A stretch of DNA of 64,000 nucleotides from Streptomyces sp. Tu6071 (GCF_000213055.1 NZ_CM001165.1:3087945-3151944); one strand, 5' to 3'. Numbered from the stretch's first letter, positions 30,112 through 38,948 are shown. Notes: a model not told the origin generated them from the sequence alone. Program-made: numbers and translations.

Positions 30112-32070
30112 ATGCGCCACCAGCACCCCTTCCGAATACGCCAGGCGGGCCCGCCGAGGAGACGCGCCCGCGCGGCCGTCCTCGCCGTCGTGACCGCGCT
30201 GACGCTCACGACCACCGCGGTCGGCACGAGCCAGGCCGCCCAGCCGGAGAGCACCGCGACGCGCCAGACCGCGGCGACCACCTCCCCGGCCGGGGCCACG
30301 ACCCGCACCGGGGCCGCCCCCGAGACCAGCGCGGTCAGCCTCACGGGCACCCACTGCACCCCCACCGCGGCCGGCTCCCGGGAGCGCCGCGCGGGCGCCA
30401 CCGAAGCCTGTGTGAGCGCGAGCCCCGCGCAGGCCGCTCCCCGCTCCCGCAGCGCCATCGCCCCGCTCGCGGACGCGAATTGCGCGATCACCGCGCCCGG
30501 CACCTACAGCTACGAGCGCTTCTCGTACTGCGTGAGCGGCATCAACGTCCTCTACGTCCTGCGCGACAGCAAGGGCGCCGAGCTGGGCCGCGGCACCCTC
30601 CAGGTCGCCACGAGCGCCACGCTCCCGAAGGCCGCCACCACCTGGCAGGAGCAGGTCACCGTCAGGATGACCGCCGCGAGCGGCGAGGTGACGGCGCTCA
30701 ACGCCAAGCTGCGCGCCTCCTGTTCCACCGGCTGCACGGCGACGAAGACCGCGCCGTGGTACGGCGGCGACCTGGTCCTCGACCAGTCGCTCTCCGGCTC
30801 GGTCGCGTACTCCTCCTCCCCAGCACAGGGCGCCGCCGCCGAGTTCACCACCTCGTACAAGCTGTACGTGACGTCGCCGGGCGCGACGGCCGTCGACCCG
30901 AACGCCTCGTGGGACAACCCCCGCAAGGTCCGCTGCGACAACGCCGTGGGGGGCACCTCCCCCGCGGGCTGCGCCGTCCCCTCCGTCATGCCGGTCGTCC
31001 CGCTGAAGGCGACCGCCTCCGACCCGGGCGGCGCGGTGGCCGCCTACGACTGGGCCCAGAAGAACCTCGACGGCGCCTGGGGAACGAAGGGCAAGCCGCT
31101 GACCCGCGCGACGAGCGGCGCCTCAGCCCGGACCGCCGCCACCTGCGCGGGCTTCACGCCGGAGACGGACCTGCTCGACAACGACACCTGCGGCGACTTC
31201 CCCTTCGGCGAAACCAAGGAAGGGGGCAGCGCGGGCAGTGACTGCGTCGATGTGATCCCCAACCTCAGCCACGGCGAGTGGGACACGTACATCCTCAACG
31301 ACGCCCGCGACCCGGACCCTTCCCGGCCGTGCGTCCGCGCCCACGTCAAGGACGCCGACAGGCAGTTCGCCGCCGGGCAGCTCGCGGAGGGCTTCGCGGA
31401 CCAGCGGGTCATCGACGCCGACCAGTTCGAGCTCACGCTCAGCACGCCGGACGGTGGGCCGCAGGCATCCTGCCTGGACGAGACGTTGCCGGACGGCCGG
31501 GTGCCGAGCGGTGACGGCTGGATTCTGAACACCAGCGAACCGGTCGAGGCCGTCAACAAGACGACCGACCCGGTCGGCAAGGCCGGGGAGCGCCCCACCC
31601 GGGCTCAGGCCTGCGTGGGGCTGGGCTACGTCAAGGGCAAGCCCGCCGGTGGCGACATCACCGGCTGGCAGGACGCGAAGCTGTACAGGACGGCGCAGTC
31701 GCCCGGTACCAAGCTGGCCCGCTGCCACCTGGTCCCCAACGTCATCGGCGGAAGGGGCAATCAGTACAACCTCGTCCCCTGCTGGCAGGTAGGGATGAAC
31801 ACCGGTACCCCCAGCATGCGCACCTACGAGGCGATGGCGGAGAAGCTGGTCAAGGGGGAGACGGACGACGCCGGGCGCTCACTGGGGCCGGACGACGCGA
31901 TCTTCTACCAGGTGACCCCTGTCTACAAGGACGCGACCAGCACGATCCCGGTGGGCGTCACGATGATCGCTACCATCGAACGAGCGAACGGGCCGTCGGA
32001 GCAGCTGTTCCCCAACGTGTACGTCACCAACACCCTGGAGAACACCGGCACGCTCAACCTCGGTAACTGA
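30112..32070 (+). CDS. Secreted protein with tandem nuclease domains (NucA/NucB-like + DNA/RNA non-specific endonuclease)
   Basis: 652 aa. Signal peptide (about 1-43), a Ser/Thr/Ala-rich stretch, a beta-rich domain (about 125-300), then a NucA/NucB-type nuclease domain (about 355-445) with CGDFPFGETKEGG and CVRAHVKDADRQFAAGQLAE, then RVIDADQFEL, and finally an Endonuclea_NS-type domain (about 520-645) with ARCHLVPNVIGGRGNQYNLV, an Asn downstream (GMNTG) and VTPVY. The His in RCHL would be the general base. Many Cys suggest disulfides and an extracellular role. AAGGAG lies 11 nt before the ATG. It precedes a DUF1963-like gene by 59 bp. Probably a secreted toxin or DNase; activity not proven. 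Confidence 0.82.
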   Translation: MRHQHPFRIRQAGPPRRRARAAVLAVVTALTLTTTAVGTSQAAQPESTATRQTAATTSPAGATTRTGAAPETSAVSLTGTHCTPTAAGSRERRAGATEACVSASPAQAAPRSRSAIAPLADANCAITAPGTYSYERFSYCVSGINVLYVLRDSKGAELGRGTLQVATSATLPKAATTWQEQVTVRMTAASGEVTALNAKLRASCSTGCTATKTAPWYGGDLVLDQSLSGSVAYSSSPAQGAAAEFTTSYKLYVTSPGATAVDPNASWDNPRKVRCDNAVGGTSPAGCAVPSVMPVVPLKATASDPGGAVAAYDWAQKNLDGAWGTKGKPLTRATSGASARTAATCAGFTPETDLLDNDTCGDFPFGETKEGGSAGSDCVDVIPNLSHGEWDTYILNDARDPDPSRPCVRAHVKDADRQFAAGQLAEGFADQRVIDADQFELTLSTPDGGPQASCLDETLPDGRVPSGDGWILNTSEPVEAVNKTTDPVGKAGERPTRAQACVGLGYVKGKPAGGDITGWQDAKLYRTAQSPGTKLARCHLVPNVIGGRGNQYNLVPCWQVGMNTGTPSMRTYEAMAEKLVKGETDDAGRSLGPDDAIFYQVTPVYKDATSTIPVGVTMIATIERANGPSEQLFPNVYVTNTLENTGTLNLGN

Positions 32071-32129
32071 TCGTTCGCTGCGCGCCCTTCACCGGCGCGG
32101 CAGCACTCGCGCCCCAAGGAGCAGCCAGG

Positions 32130-33173
32130 ATGAGTTTCACGACCCCACCGCGTCCGGTCGATCCGGTCGCACTCTTCCCCGGGCTGGCTCCGCTGGCGCG
32201 CACGGCGACCCGGCTGCACCCGCGGCCGGGCTCGCCGACCGTGCACGACAGCTCCGTCGGCGGGCCCCTTCTGTGGCCCGCCGACGAGCCGTGGCCCCAC
32301 TGCGAGGGGCCGCACGACGCCTCGCTCGCCGAGGACACTCCGCGCTCCGCGGAGGACATCCGCGCTCTGCGCCGGGTGCGCGCGGCATCCGCCGAGCGAC
32401 GGCTGCGCGATCGCCGGGCGCCCGTGCGCACGCCCGAGGAGGACGAGGTCTGGCGACGGCACGGCGGGGGCCGCCCGTGGTTCGAGGGGCCCGTCCCCAT
32501 GCTTCCGGTGGCCCAGCTCTACGCCCGGGACGTGCCACTTCCGGCGCGACCTGCCGGGACCGACCTCCTCCAGGTCCTGTGGTGCCCCTGCGGTCACGGC
32601 GTCTCGGAACCCCGGACCGCTCTCTTCTGGCGCTCCGCCGCCACCGTCACCGAGGTCCTGGAGGCCCCGCCCGAGCCGCCCGCGATCGAGAAGGACGGCT
32701 ACCTGCCCAGGCCCTGTCTGCTGACGCCGGAGCAGGTCACGGAGTACCCCAGCACCATGGAACTGGACGAGGAACTCCAGGACCAACTGGCGGACGAGAG
32801 CCGGTGGGAGGCCACCGGGGCGGAGTGGGACGACGGCGAGGCGGAGGACCCGCAGGACTTCTACTTCCGCAATCTCGCCACCGCGCCCGGCTGGAAGACC
32901 GGCGGCTGGACCTTCTGGAGCCTCACCGACCCCGAGCCCCGCGACTGCCCCACCTGCGGCACCGAGGAGATCCCGCTCCTCACGATCGCGAGCTCCGAGT
33001 GGGACGACGGCAGCGTGAGCTGGCGCCCCGCCGAGGACCCGGCCCACCCGGCCCAACACCTCCCGGGCGACCCCTCGGAACCGACCCTGGTCGACATCCG
33101 GGGCGGCTACACCCTCCAGCTCCACGTCTGCCCGGCCTCACCGGACCACCCCCACCTGCAAATCATGGAGTGA
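32130..33173 (+). CDS. DUF1963 (YwqG)-like protein, copy 1; candidate immunity
   Basis: 347 aa, cytosolic (no signal). Opens with SSVGGPLLWPADEPWPHC, the GG.P.lP....WP pattern of DUF1963/YwqG-like proteins, then PMLPVAQLYARD, LLQVLWCPCGHG, APGWKTGGWTFWSLTDPEPR, a CPTCGTEEIPLL motif that may bind zinc, and a C-terminal LQLHVCPASPDHPHLQ. AAGGAG is 8 nt before the ATG. It lies 59 bp after the dual-nuclease gene, so immunity to that product is a reasonable guess, but relatives of this family are frequent in Streptomyces without known role. A close paralogue is at 34316. Confidence 0.75.
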   Translation: MSFTTPPRPVDPVALFPGLAPLARTATRLHPRPGSPTVHDSSVGGPLLWPADEPWPHCEGPHDASLAEDTPRSAEDIRALRRVRAASAERRLRDRRAPVRTPEEDEVWRRHGGGRPWFEGPVPMLPVAQLYARDVPLPARPAGTDLLQVLWCPCGHGVSEPRTALFWRSAATVTEVLEAPPEPPAIEKDGYLPRPCLLTPEQVTEYPSTMELDEELQDQLADESRWEATGAEWDDGEAEDPQDFYFRNLATAPGWKTGGWTFWSLTDPEPRDCPTCGTEEIPLLTIASSEWDDGSVSWRPAEDPAHPAQHLPGDPSEPTLVDIRGGYTLQLHVCPASPDHPHLQIME

Positions 33174-33397
33174 GCACCCCAGGGCCCGGCCAACCGCCTC
33201 CCGACTGCGCCGCGCGGCACCAGTCGGCCGCCTCCCGGGGCGCGCCCCGCCCGCGAAGCCCCACCCGCCCGCACTCCGCTTCACGAATACTTCACCGTGC
33301 ACACATATCCGTGGACGTTCCGCGAACTCCCCCGATAAGCTGCGCCGACCGCCGTTCGGCGGCACGTCACACGCCTGACCCGGGGGGGTCCTTCCGC

Positions 33398-34120
33398 ATG
33401 TCCGCAACCGTTCCGCATCATCGGCCGCCGCACTCACTGCCGCCCGCACAGCCGCCGTCCGGCGGGCTGCTGCGCGCCGTGCACGTCGGGCTGGCACTCG
33501 TCGTCACGGGCTACGCGCTCCAGTTCGCCGCCGCGCTCAACGTCCGCGCGCACGCGGTGGACTGGGGACCCGGCGGCATCGGTGCGACGACCGCCTCGCA
33601 GGCGGACGTCGACGCGTTCAACCACGCGCAGCGCTACGCGGATCTCACGAGCCTTCTGACGGGGGTCGTCTACGTCCTCGCGGCCGTCCTCTTCCTCGTG
33701 TGGTTCGGCAGCGCGAGGAGCGCGGCCGGGCGCATGGAACCGCTCGTGTTCACCCGGGGACGGGGCTGGGCGATCGGCGTGTGGTTCATCCCCTTCGCCA
33801 ACCTCGCGCTCCCGCGCCGCGTGGCGAGCGAGATCTGGAACGCGGCCCGCTCCCCCGCCTCCGAGAGCCGCTGGCCCGACACGGGGGACGCGATCGTACG
33901 GGAGTGGTGGGTCCTCTTCCTCGTGATGACGCTCGCCGGGAACGCCGTCGGCCGGATCTCGAACAGCCTCACGAACCCCGGCGAACTCTCCCTCAACGCC
34001 GTCCTGTACGCCCTGGTCGCCCTCACCACGGCGGGCGCGGCGCTCCGCACCCACCGCTTCACCACCCGCCTCACCGAAATGCTCCGCCTCAAGGCGTACG
34101 CCCCCTTGTCCGCCGCCTGA
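33398..34120 (+). CDS. DUF4328 membrane protein
   Basis: 240 aa. Pro-rich N-terminus, then helices at about 25-48, 88-108, 125-145, 175-195 and 205-225. The GWAIGVWFIPFANLALPRRV, then ASEIWNAA segment is the DUF4328 signature. It sits between the two DUF1963-like paralogues. ATG at 33398 lacks a good ribosome site. Function unknown; possible membrane accessory of the neighbouring island. Confidence 0.78.
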   Translation: MSATVPHHRPPHSLPPAQPPSGGLLRAVHVGLALVVTGYALQFAAALNVRAHAVDWGPGGIGATTASQADVDAFNHAQRYADLTSLLTGVVYVLAAVLFLVWFGSARSAAGRMEPLVFTRGRGWAIGVWFIPFANLALPRRVASEIWNAARSPASESRWPDTGDAIVREWWVLFLVMTLAGNAVGRISNSLTNPGELSLNAVLYALVALTTAGAALRTHRFTTRLTEMLRLKAYAPLSAA

Positions 34121-34315
34121 GCCGCACTGCGGCGGGGGACGGCGGGGAGGCGACCCGGCGCTCCGAGGGCGGGGGCCGGGCGGCTGGCGGCTGGAGGTCG
34201 GCGGCTGGGAGCCTACGGCCGTCGGCCGTTCGGCCGTTGCCCGCCCCGCTGCGGGACACTGGCTCGCTCGACCTCGGTGACCGACCGCCCAAGTCACCCG
34301 CCCCCGGGAGCCGTT

Positions 34316-35350
34316 ATGCCTTTCACCACCCCACCGCGGCCGTTCGACGTCACCGCGCTCTGCCCCCAGTTGGCCCCGCTGGCGCGCACGGCGACCCGGC
34401 TGCACCCCCGGCCCGGCTCGCCGACCGTGCACGACAGCTCCGTCGGCGGGCCCCTCCTGTGGCCCGCCGACGAGCCCTGGCCGCACTGCACGGAACCGCA
34501 CCCGGAGGAGGAGGCCGCCGACGTGCCGCACTCCCTTGATGACATACGGGAGCTGCGCCGCGTGCTCGCAGCATCAGAAGCCCGCCTGCTGCGTGACCGC
34601 CACGCGCCCCTCGCCCTGCCCGAGGAGCGGGAGGTCTCCGAGCGGTTCACCAAGGGCCGCCCCTGGTTCGACGGCCCCGTCCCCATGCTGCCCGTCGCCC
34701 AGCTCTACGCGCGGGACGCCCCGCTCCTCACCCGCCCCATCGGCGCCGACCTCCTCCAAGTCCTCTGGTGCCCCAGCGGCCACGGCTGCTCAGAGCCCAG
34801 GACGGTCCTGCGCTGGCGCGACTCCGCCACCGTCACCGACCTCCTCGGCTCCCCACCGCCGGAACCCGTGGTCGAGGAGGAGGGCTACCTGCCCCAGCCC
34901 TGCGTGCTGGTCCCGGAGGAAGTCAACGAGTACCCCGGCATCAGGGAGATGGACGAGGAGACCCGGCGGGAGGTGGCGGACGAGAGCCGCTGGGAGGCCG
35001 CCGGGGTGAGGTGGGACGAAGAAGGTGCGGAGGAGCCGCACGAGTACTGGTCCGAGCGCCTGTCGACTGCCCCCGGCTGGAAGACCGGCGGCTGGACCAC
35101 CTGGGACCTCACCGACCCCTACCCCCGCGTGTGCCCCGCCTGCGGCACCGAGCAGATCCCGCTCCTCACGATCGCGAGTTCCGAGTGGGACGACGCCACC
35201 GAGGGCTGGCGCCCCGCCGAGGACCCGGCCCATGACCGTCCGGACGACCCCTCGGACCCCACCCTCGTCGACATCCGCGGCGGCTACACCCTCCAGCTCC
35301 ACGTCTGCCCGGCGTCCCCCGACCACCCGCACCTCCAGATGATGCAGTGA
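34316..35350 (+). CDS. DUF1963 (YwqG)-like protein, copy 2
   Basis: 344 aa, clearly paralogous to the protein at 32130: same opening PLARTATRLHPRPGSPTVHD, then SSVGGPLLWPADEPWPHC, same CPACGTEQIPLLTIASSEWD and the same C-terminus LQLHVCPASPDHPHLQ. It diverges mainly around residues 65-100 and 190-240. ATG at 34316 has GGGAG 5 nt upstream, better than an in-frame ATG at 34277. Separated from copy 1 by the DUF4328 gene, so the pair probably arose by local duplication. Extra immunity copies are common near toxins, but this is inference. Confidence 0.75.
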   Translation: MPFTTPPRPFDVTALCPQLAPLARTATRLHPRPGSPTVHDSSVGGPLLWPADEPWPHCTEPHPEEEAADVPHSLDDIRELRRVLAASEARLLRDRHAPLALPEEREVSERFTKGRPWFDGPVPMLPVAQLYARDAPLLTRPIGADLLQVLWCPSGHGCSEPRTVLRWRDSATVTDLLGSPPPEPVVEEEGYLPQPCVLVPEEVNEYPGIREMDEETRREVADESRWEAAGVRWDEEGAEEPHEYWSERLSTAPGWKTGGWTTWDLTDPYPRVCPACGTEQIPLLTIASSEWDDATEGWRPAEDPAHDRPDDPSDPTLVDIRGGYTLQLHVCPASPDHPHLQMMQ

Positions 35351-35564
35351 GCAGGGCGCTCAGGAGGTGGACGTGCGAGCCCTGAAGCCCGACCGGCCGG
35401 GCAGCCGCCGCCCGCGGCGTCACCGACAGCAGGCCCTCGGCGGGTAGCGGCTCGTGGGCGGACCAGCCGCGCTGGTCACGTGTCCGGGGCCGGGCGGGGC
35501 GCGGCGCGGCGCGGCGGCGCTCAGGCTCGCCCACGCCACCCCGCCACCCGCACGGAGCGCGACC

Positions 35565-35605
35565 GCGTTCCCGTGCGCGGAGCGCCGGCGCGTTCCCGTG
35601 CGCGG
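35565..35605. repeat. 16-bp direct repeat, two copies
   Basis: GCGTTCCCGTGCGCGG occurs at 35565-35580 and exactly again at 35590-35605, 25 bp apart, in the gap between the second DUF1963-like gene and the tetR-type gene end. Significance unknown. Confidence 0.6.
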
Positions 35606-35632
35606 GCCCGAGCACCCAATCCCCCGCCCCCC

Positions 35633-36265
35633 TCAGCCCCTTGAGGCCGCCAGCGGCAGCAGTACCTCGTTGATGATCGCCTCGACCTCCGCCGCGTCCA
35701 CCGTCCCCTTCTGCATCGACTCCGCGACGATCATGCGCGGCCCCACCGAGGCGACCCTGCGGGTCACGCGGCGCGGGTCGGCCTCTCCGCGGTCGACCGC
35801 CCTGCCGAGGATGTCGAGCAGGACGCGTTCGTGGGGCAGGACGATCAGGCGGAGCACCTCGTCGAAGAGTTCCGGGTGCCGGGGGCGCTTCGTCATGAGG
35901 GGGCGCAGGGCCTGTCCGCGCGGTTCGTCGAGTACGCGCGCGAAGCTGCCGAGCAGCTCGGTCAGGTCCCCGTGGAGCGAGCCCGTGTCCGGGTCGACGG
36001 GCGTGCCGAAGCCGGTGACCGGGTCGGAGAGCGCGTCGAGCAGGAGTTCCTTCGGCGTGGACCAGCGGCGGTACAGCGCCGACTTCCCCGTGCCCGCGCG
36101 CGCCGCGATCTTGTCGAAGGCCAGTTCCTCGAAGCTCGTGAGCGCCAGCTCCTCCAGCACGGCCTGGTGCAGCGCGCGCGTGAACGCCTCGCCGCGCCGC
36201 CGGGTCGCCCTGGCGGGCGCGGCGGAATCGGCTGACGGCTCGGGGGGACGGGAAGCGCTGCTCAC
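35633..36265 (-). CDS. TetR-family transcriptional regulator
   Basis: 210 aa. N-terminal HTH: LTSFEELAFDKIAARAGTGK, then SALYRRWSTPKELL, typical of TetR. The C-terminal ligand domain is of the TetR_C_11/AcrR-like length. GTG start at 36265. It is divergent from two amidohydrolase genes and a perfect 8-bp-arm palindrome lies 62 bp upstream of its start, so it probably represses those genes and itself; the inducer is unknown. Confidence 0.88.
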   Translation of the reverse strand: MSSASRPPEPSADSAAPARATRRRGEAFTRALHQAVLEELALTSFEELAFDKIAARAGTGKSALYRRWSTPKELLLDALSDPVTGFGTPVDPDTGSLHGDLTELLGSFARVLDEPRGQALRPLMTKRPRHPELFDEVLRLIVLPHERVLLDILGRAVDRGEADPRRVTRRVASVGPRMIVAESMQKGTVDAAEVEAIINEVLLPLAASRG

Positions 36266-36326
36266 ACCTGCCGTTATAGCGCGGCGCCTCGCGGCGGCGC
36301 GAGGGCGGTGGGTGTACCGTGGCGAT

Positions 36327-36348
36327 TAGTGGACGAAATTGTCCACTA
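36327..36348. promoter_or_regulatory. Palindromic operator for the TetR-type regulator
   Basis: TAGTGGAC (36327-36334), 6-bp spacer GAAATT, GTCCACTA (36341-36348): perfect inverted arms in the divergent tetR/amidohydrolase gap, 24 bp before the amidohydrolase ATG. Length and symmetry are typical for TetR dimers. Confidence 0.7.
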
Positions 36349-36371
36349 ACCTCACGGAAGGCAGGCCGCCC

Positions 36372-37475
36372 ATGCCGCACGCGCCCACGGACACCTCGCC
36401 GGAGCCCTTCGCCCTCACCCGTGTCCGGGTCTTCGACGGCGAGAAGCTGCTGCCGCCCGCCACGGTCCTCGTGGACGGGCCGCTGATCGGCGACCCCGCC
36501 GGCGCGCGGGGCGCGCGCGAGATCGACGGGGGCGGGGGCGTCCTGCTCCCCGGCTTGATCGACGCGCACGTCCACCTGAGCGACACGGACACGCTGCGGG
36601 CCTTCGCGCGGTACGGGATCACCACCGCCCTCGACATGGGGACGTGGCCCGCCGACCGGGTGGACGCGCTGCGCGGCCGCGCGGGGCTCACCGACATCCG
36701 CAGCAGCACCGTCGGCGCCTCCTCGCCCGCGAGCGCCCACGCCGCGCGCCTGGGGCTGCCCGCAGGGGCGCTCGTGGCGGGCCCCGGCGACGCGGAGCGC
36801 TTCGTCGCGGAACGTGTCGCCGAGGGGGCCGATCACATCAAGATCGTCATCGACCTGCCGGGCTTCGCGCAGGAGACCGTGACGGCTCTGGTGGCGGCTG
36901 CGCACCGGCACGGGCTGCGCACCGTCGCGCACGCCTCCGCGCTCGGCGCGGTCCGCATGGCGCGGCACGCGGGCGTGGACGTACTGACGCACGCGCCCCT
37001 GGACCGGCCGCTGGAGGACGCCGACGTCGAGTGGGCCGCGCGGGAGGGCCGCGTCATCGTGCCGACCCTGACGATGATGGCGGACATCGTGACGGCGCTC
37101 GCCCGGCCCGGAGCGCCGGGGCCCTCGTACGAGGCGGCCCGCGCGAGCGTGGAGGCGCTGCACCGCGCGGGCGTCCCCGTCCTCGCCGGTACGGACTCCA
37201 ACGACACGGCGGCGGCGCCGGCCTCGCCCCCGCACGGCGAGAGCATCCACAAGGAGCTGGAACTGCTCACCGGGGCCGGCCTCACCCCCGTCGAGGCGCT
37301 GCGGGCGGCGACGGTGCTGCCCGCCCGCCACTTCGGGCTCGACGACCGGGGCGTCATCGCGCCCGGCAAGCGCGCCGACCTCGTCCTGCTCGCGGACGAT
37401 CCGCTCACCGACATCCGTGCCACGCGCACGGTCCAGCGCGTGTGGTGCGCGGGGACCGAGTACCCGCGCCCCTGA
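36372..37475 (+). CDS. Amidohydrolase (imidazolonepropionase-like family)
   Basis: 367 aa TIM-barrel metal hydrolase. Metal ligands visible: LPGLIDAHVHLSD (HxH), a Lys in ADHIKIVID that may be the carboxylated bridge, His in GLRTVAHASALG, and the late Asp in VLAGTDSND. C-terminal composite sheet PGKRADLVLLADDPLTDI. Start at ATG 36372; a TTG at 36339 lies inside the operator and is rejected. First gene of a two-gene unit with the next amidohydrolase, probably under TetR control. Substrate unknown. Confidence 0.85.
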   Translation: MPHAPTDTSPEPFALTRVRVFDGEKLLPPATVLVDGPLIGDPAGARGAREIDGGGGVLLPGLIDAHVHLSDTDTLRAFARYGITTALDMGTWPADRVDALRGRAGLTDIRSSTVGASSPASAHAARLGLPAGALVAGPGDAERFVAERVAEGADHIKIVIDLPGFAQETVTALVAAAHRHGLRTVAHASALGAVRMARHAGVDVLTHAPLDRPLEDADVEWAAREGRVIVPTLTMMADIVTALARPGAPGPSYEAARASVEALHRAGVPVLAGTDSNDTAAAPASPPHGESIHKELELLTGAGLTPVEALRAATVLPARHFGLDDRGVIAPGKRADLVLLADDPLTDIRATRTVQRVWCAGTEYPRP

Positions 37476-37532
37476 GCGAGGGCCCCGCCTCCCCCGCGGC
37501 ACCGCCTCCGCACCACCCGAAAGGAACCCCCC

Positions 37533-38528
37533 ATGAAGATCATCGCCCTGGAGGAGCACTTCTCCGACCCCGCCGTCGCCAAGGCGGGCGCGGCGCGGGC
37601 GCAGGCGCTCAGCCCCGGCTTCGCCGCGTCCTACAGCCCGGCGAGCGGACTGCCGTACTCGCCGTCCCCCGAGGTCCTGGAGAACCTGGCCGAGAAGCGG
37701 CTCGCCGACATGGACGCGGGCGGCATCACGATGCAGGTGCTCTCCGGTCTCGGCGCCCAGACGGTCCCCGCCGACGTCGCCCCCGCGCTCGTCGCGGGCT
37801 CCAACGACAAGGCAGCGGCGGCGGTACGGGCCCACCCCGACCGCTTCGCGGCCTTCGCCGCCCTGCCGACCGCCGCCCCCGAGGCCGCCGTCGCCGAACT
37901 CGACCGCTCGATCAACGAGTTGGGCTTCGTCGGCACCTTGATCATGGGCCGTACCGAGGGCGAGTTCCTGGACGCCCCGCGCTTCGAGCCGATCCTCGCC
38001 AGGGCCGCCGCGCTGAAGGTCCCGGTGTTCCTGCACCCGGGCGTGCCGCCGCGCGAGATCACGGACAGCAACTACGCGGCGGGGCTGCCGACCGGGATCG
38101 GGACGCGCCTCCAGACCGCCGCGTGGGGCTGGCACCAGGAGACCGCCGTGCACTTCCTGCACCTCGTGCACTCCGGCGTCCTCGACCGCTACCCCGGCCT
38201 CCAGTTCATCCTGGGGCACTGGGGCGAGATGATCCCGTTCTACCTGGACCGCGTGGACGAGGCCCTGCCGCAGCGCGCGACGGGCCTGGACCGGAGCTTC
38301 CACGAGTACTTCCGCGAGAACGTGTACCTCGCGCCGAGCGGCATGTGGAGCCAGGCGCAGCTGAGGTTCTGCCTGGAGACGGTCCCGCTGGAGCGGATCG
38401 TCTTCGCGGTCGACTACCCGTTCATCGGCAACGAGGGTGCGGTGCCGTTCCTGGAGAAGGCAGAGCTGCCGGAGGCCGACAAGCGGAAGATCGCGCACGA
38501 GAACGCGGAACGCCTGCTGGGACTGTGA
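37533..38528 (+). CDS. Amidohydrolase-2 family (decarboxylase-like)
   Basis: 331 aa. N-terminal IALEEHF matches the ExH metal-site start of the 2,3-dihydroxybenzoate / gamma-resorcylate decarboxylase branch. Further ligands: VPVFLHPGVPP (His), QFILGHWGEMIPF (His) and IVFAVDYPF (Asp). It would act on an aromatic or related carboxylic acid, by non-oxidative decarboxylation or hydrolysis. AAAGGAA precedes the ATG; 57 bp after the first amidohydrolase. Substrate not deducible. Confidence 0.83.
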   Translation: MKIIALEEHFSDPAVAKAGAARAQALSPGFAASYSPASGLPYSPSPEVLENLAEKRLADMDAGGITMQVLSGLGAQTVPADVAPALVAGSNDKAAAAVRAHPDRFAAFAALPTAAPEAAVAELDRSINELGFVGTLIMGRTEGEFLDAPRFEPILARAAALKVPVFLHPGVPPREITDSNYAAGLPTGIGTRLQTAAWGWHQETAVHFLHLVHSGVLDRYPGLQFILGHWGEMIPFYLDRVDEALPQRATGLDRSFHEYFRENVYLAPSGMWSQAQLRFCLETVPLERIVFAVDYPFIGNEGAVPFLEKAELPEADKRKIAHENAERLLGL

Positions 38529-38591
38529 CCCAACGGGCCGCGGGGGGAGCGGACTTGTCCGCCCCCCGCTCAGCCGCTCAGCCGCGCCCGG

Positions 38592-38948
38592 TCAGCAGAG
38601 GACCTCGACACCCGTCACGAGGTTGTTGCCGTCCAGCCCGCGCCCGGAGTTGGGCTGCACGCGGTCCCACCGCCCGTCCGCGTACTTCACGTCGAAGGCG
38701 TTGCCGTGGGCCCAGCCGAAGTCGTAGTGGTCCTTGATGGTGTGGTAGCCGCACCCGTCCAGGTTCCACACGGCACCGCCGGGCCCCTGCCGCCCCCCGG
38801 AGAGCCGGATACAGGCCCGCCCGGCGTCGCACGAGGGCGCCCAGTACCCCCCGGCGGCGGAGGCCGGGCTCCCGGCGAAGACGATGGTGGCGGCGACGGC
38901 GGTGGCGAGAGCGGTGCCGAAGGTGGCGGCCCGGCTGATGAGTCGCAT
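38592..38948 (-). CDS. Small secreted Cys-containing protein
   Basis: 118 aa with a clear signal peptide (about 1-31, ending SPASA-A). The mature ~87 residues are Gly/Trp-rich with four Cys (PSCDAGRACIRL, LDGCGYH, C-terminal EVLC), presumably two disulfides. The layout resembles small Streptomyces inhibitor-like or beta/gamma-crystallin-like secreted proteins, but no family is certain. GGGGA 6 nt before the ATG. Confidence 0.72.
   Translation of the reverse strand: MRLISRAATFGTALATAVAATIVFAGSPASAAGGYWAPSCDAGRACIRLSGGRQGPGGAVWNLDGCGYHTIKDHYDFGWAHGNAFDVKYADGRWDRVQPNSGRGLDGNNLVTGVEVLC

Noticed and set aside
35166..38498. 1110-codon minus-strand open frame
   Set aside because: Antisense to both amidohydrolases and the second DUF1963-like gene; Arg/Gly-rich, no motif.
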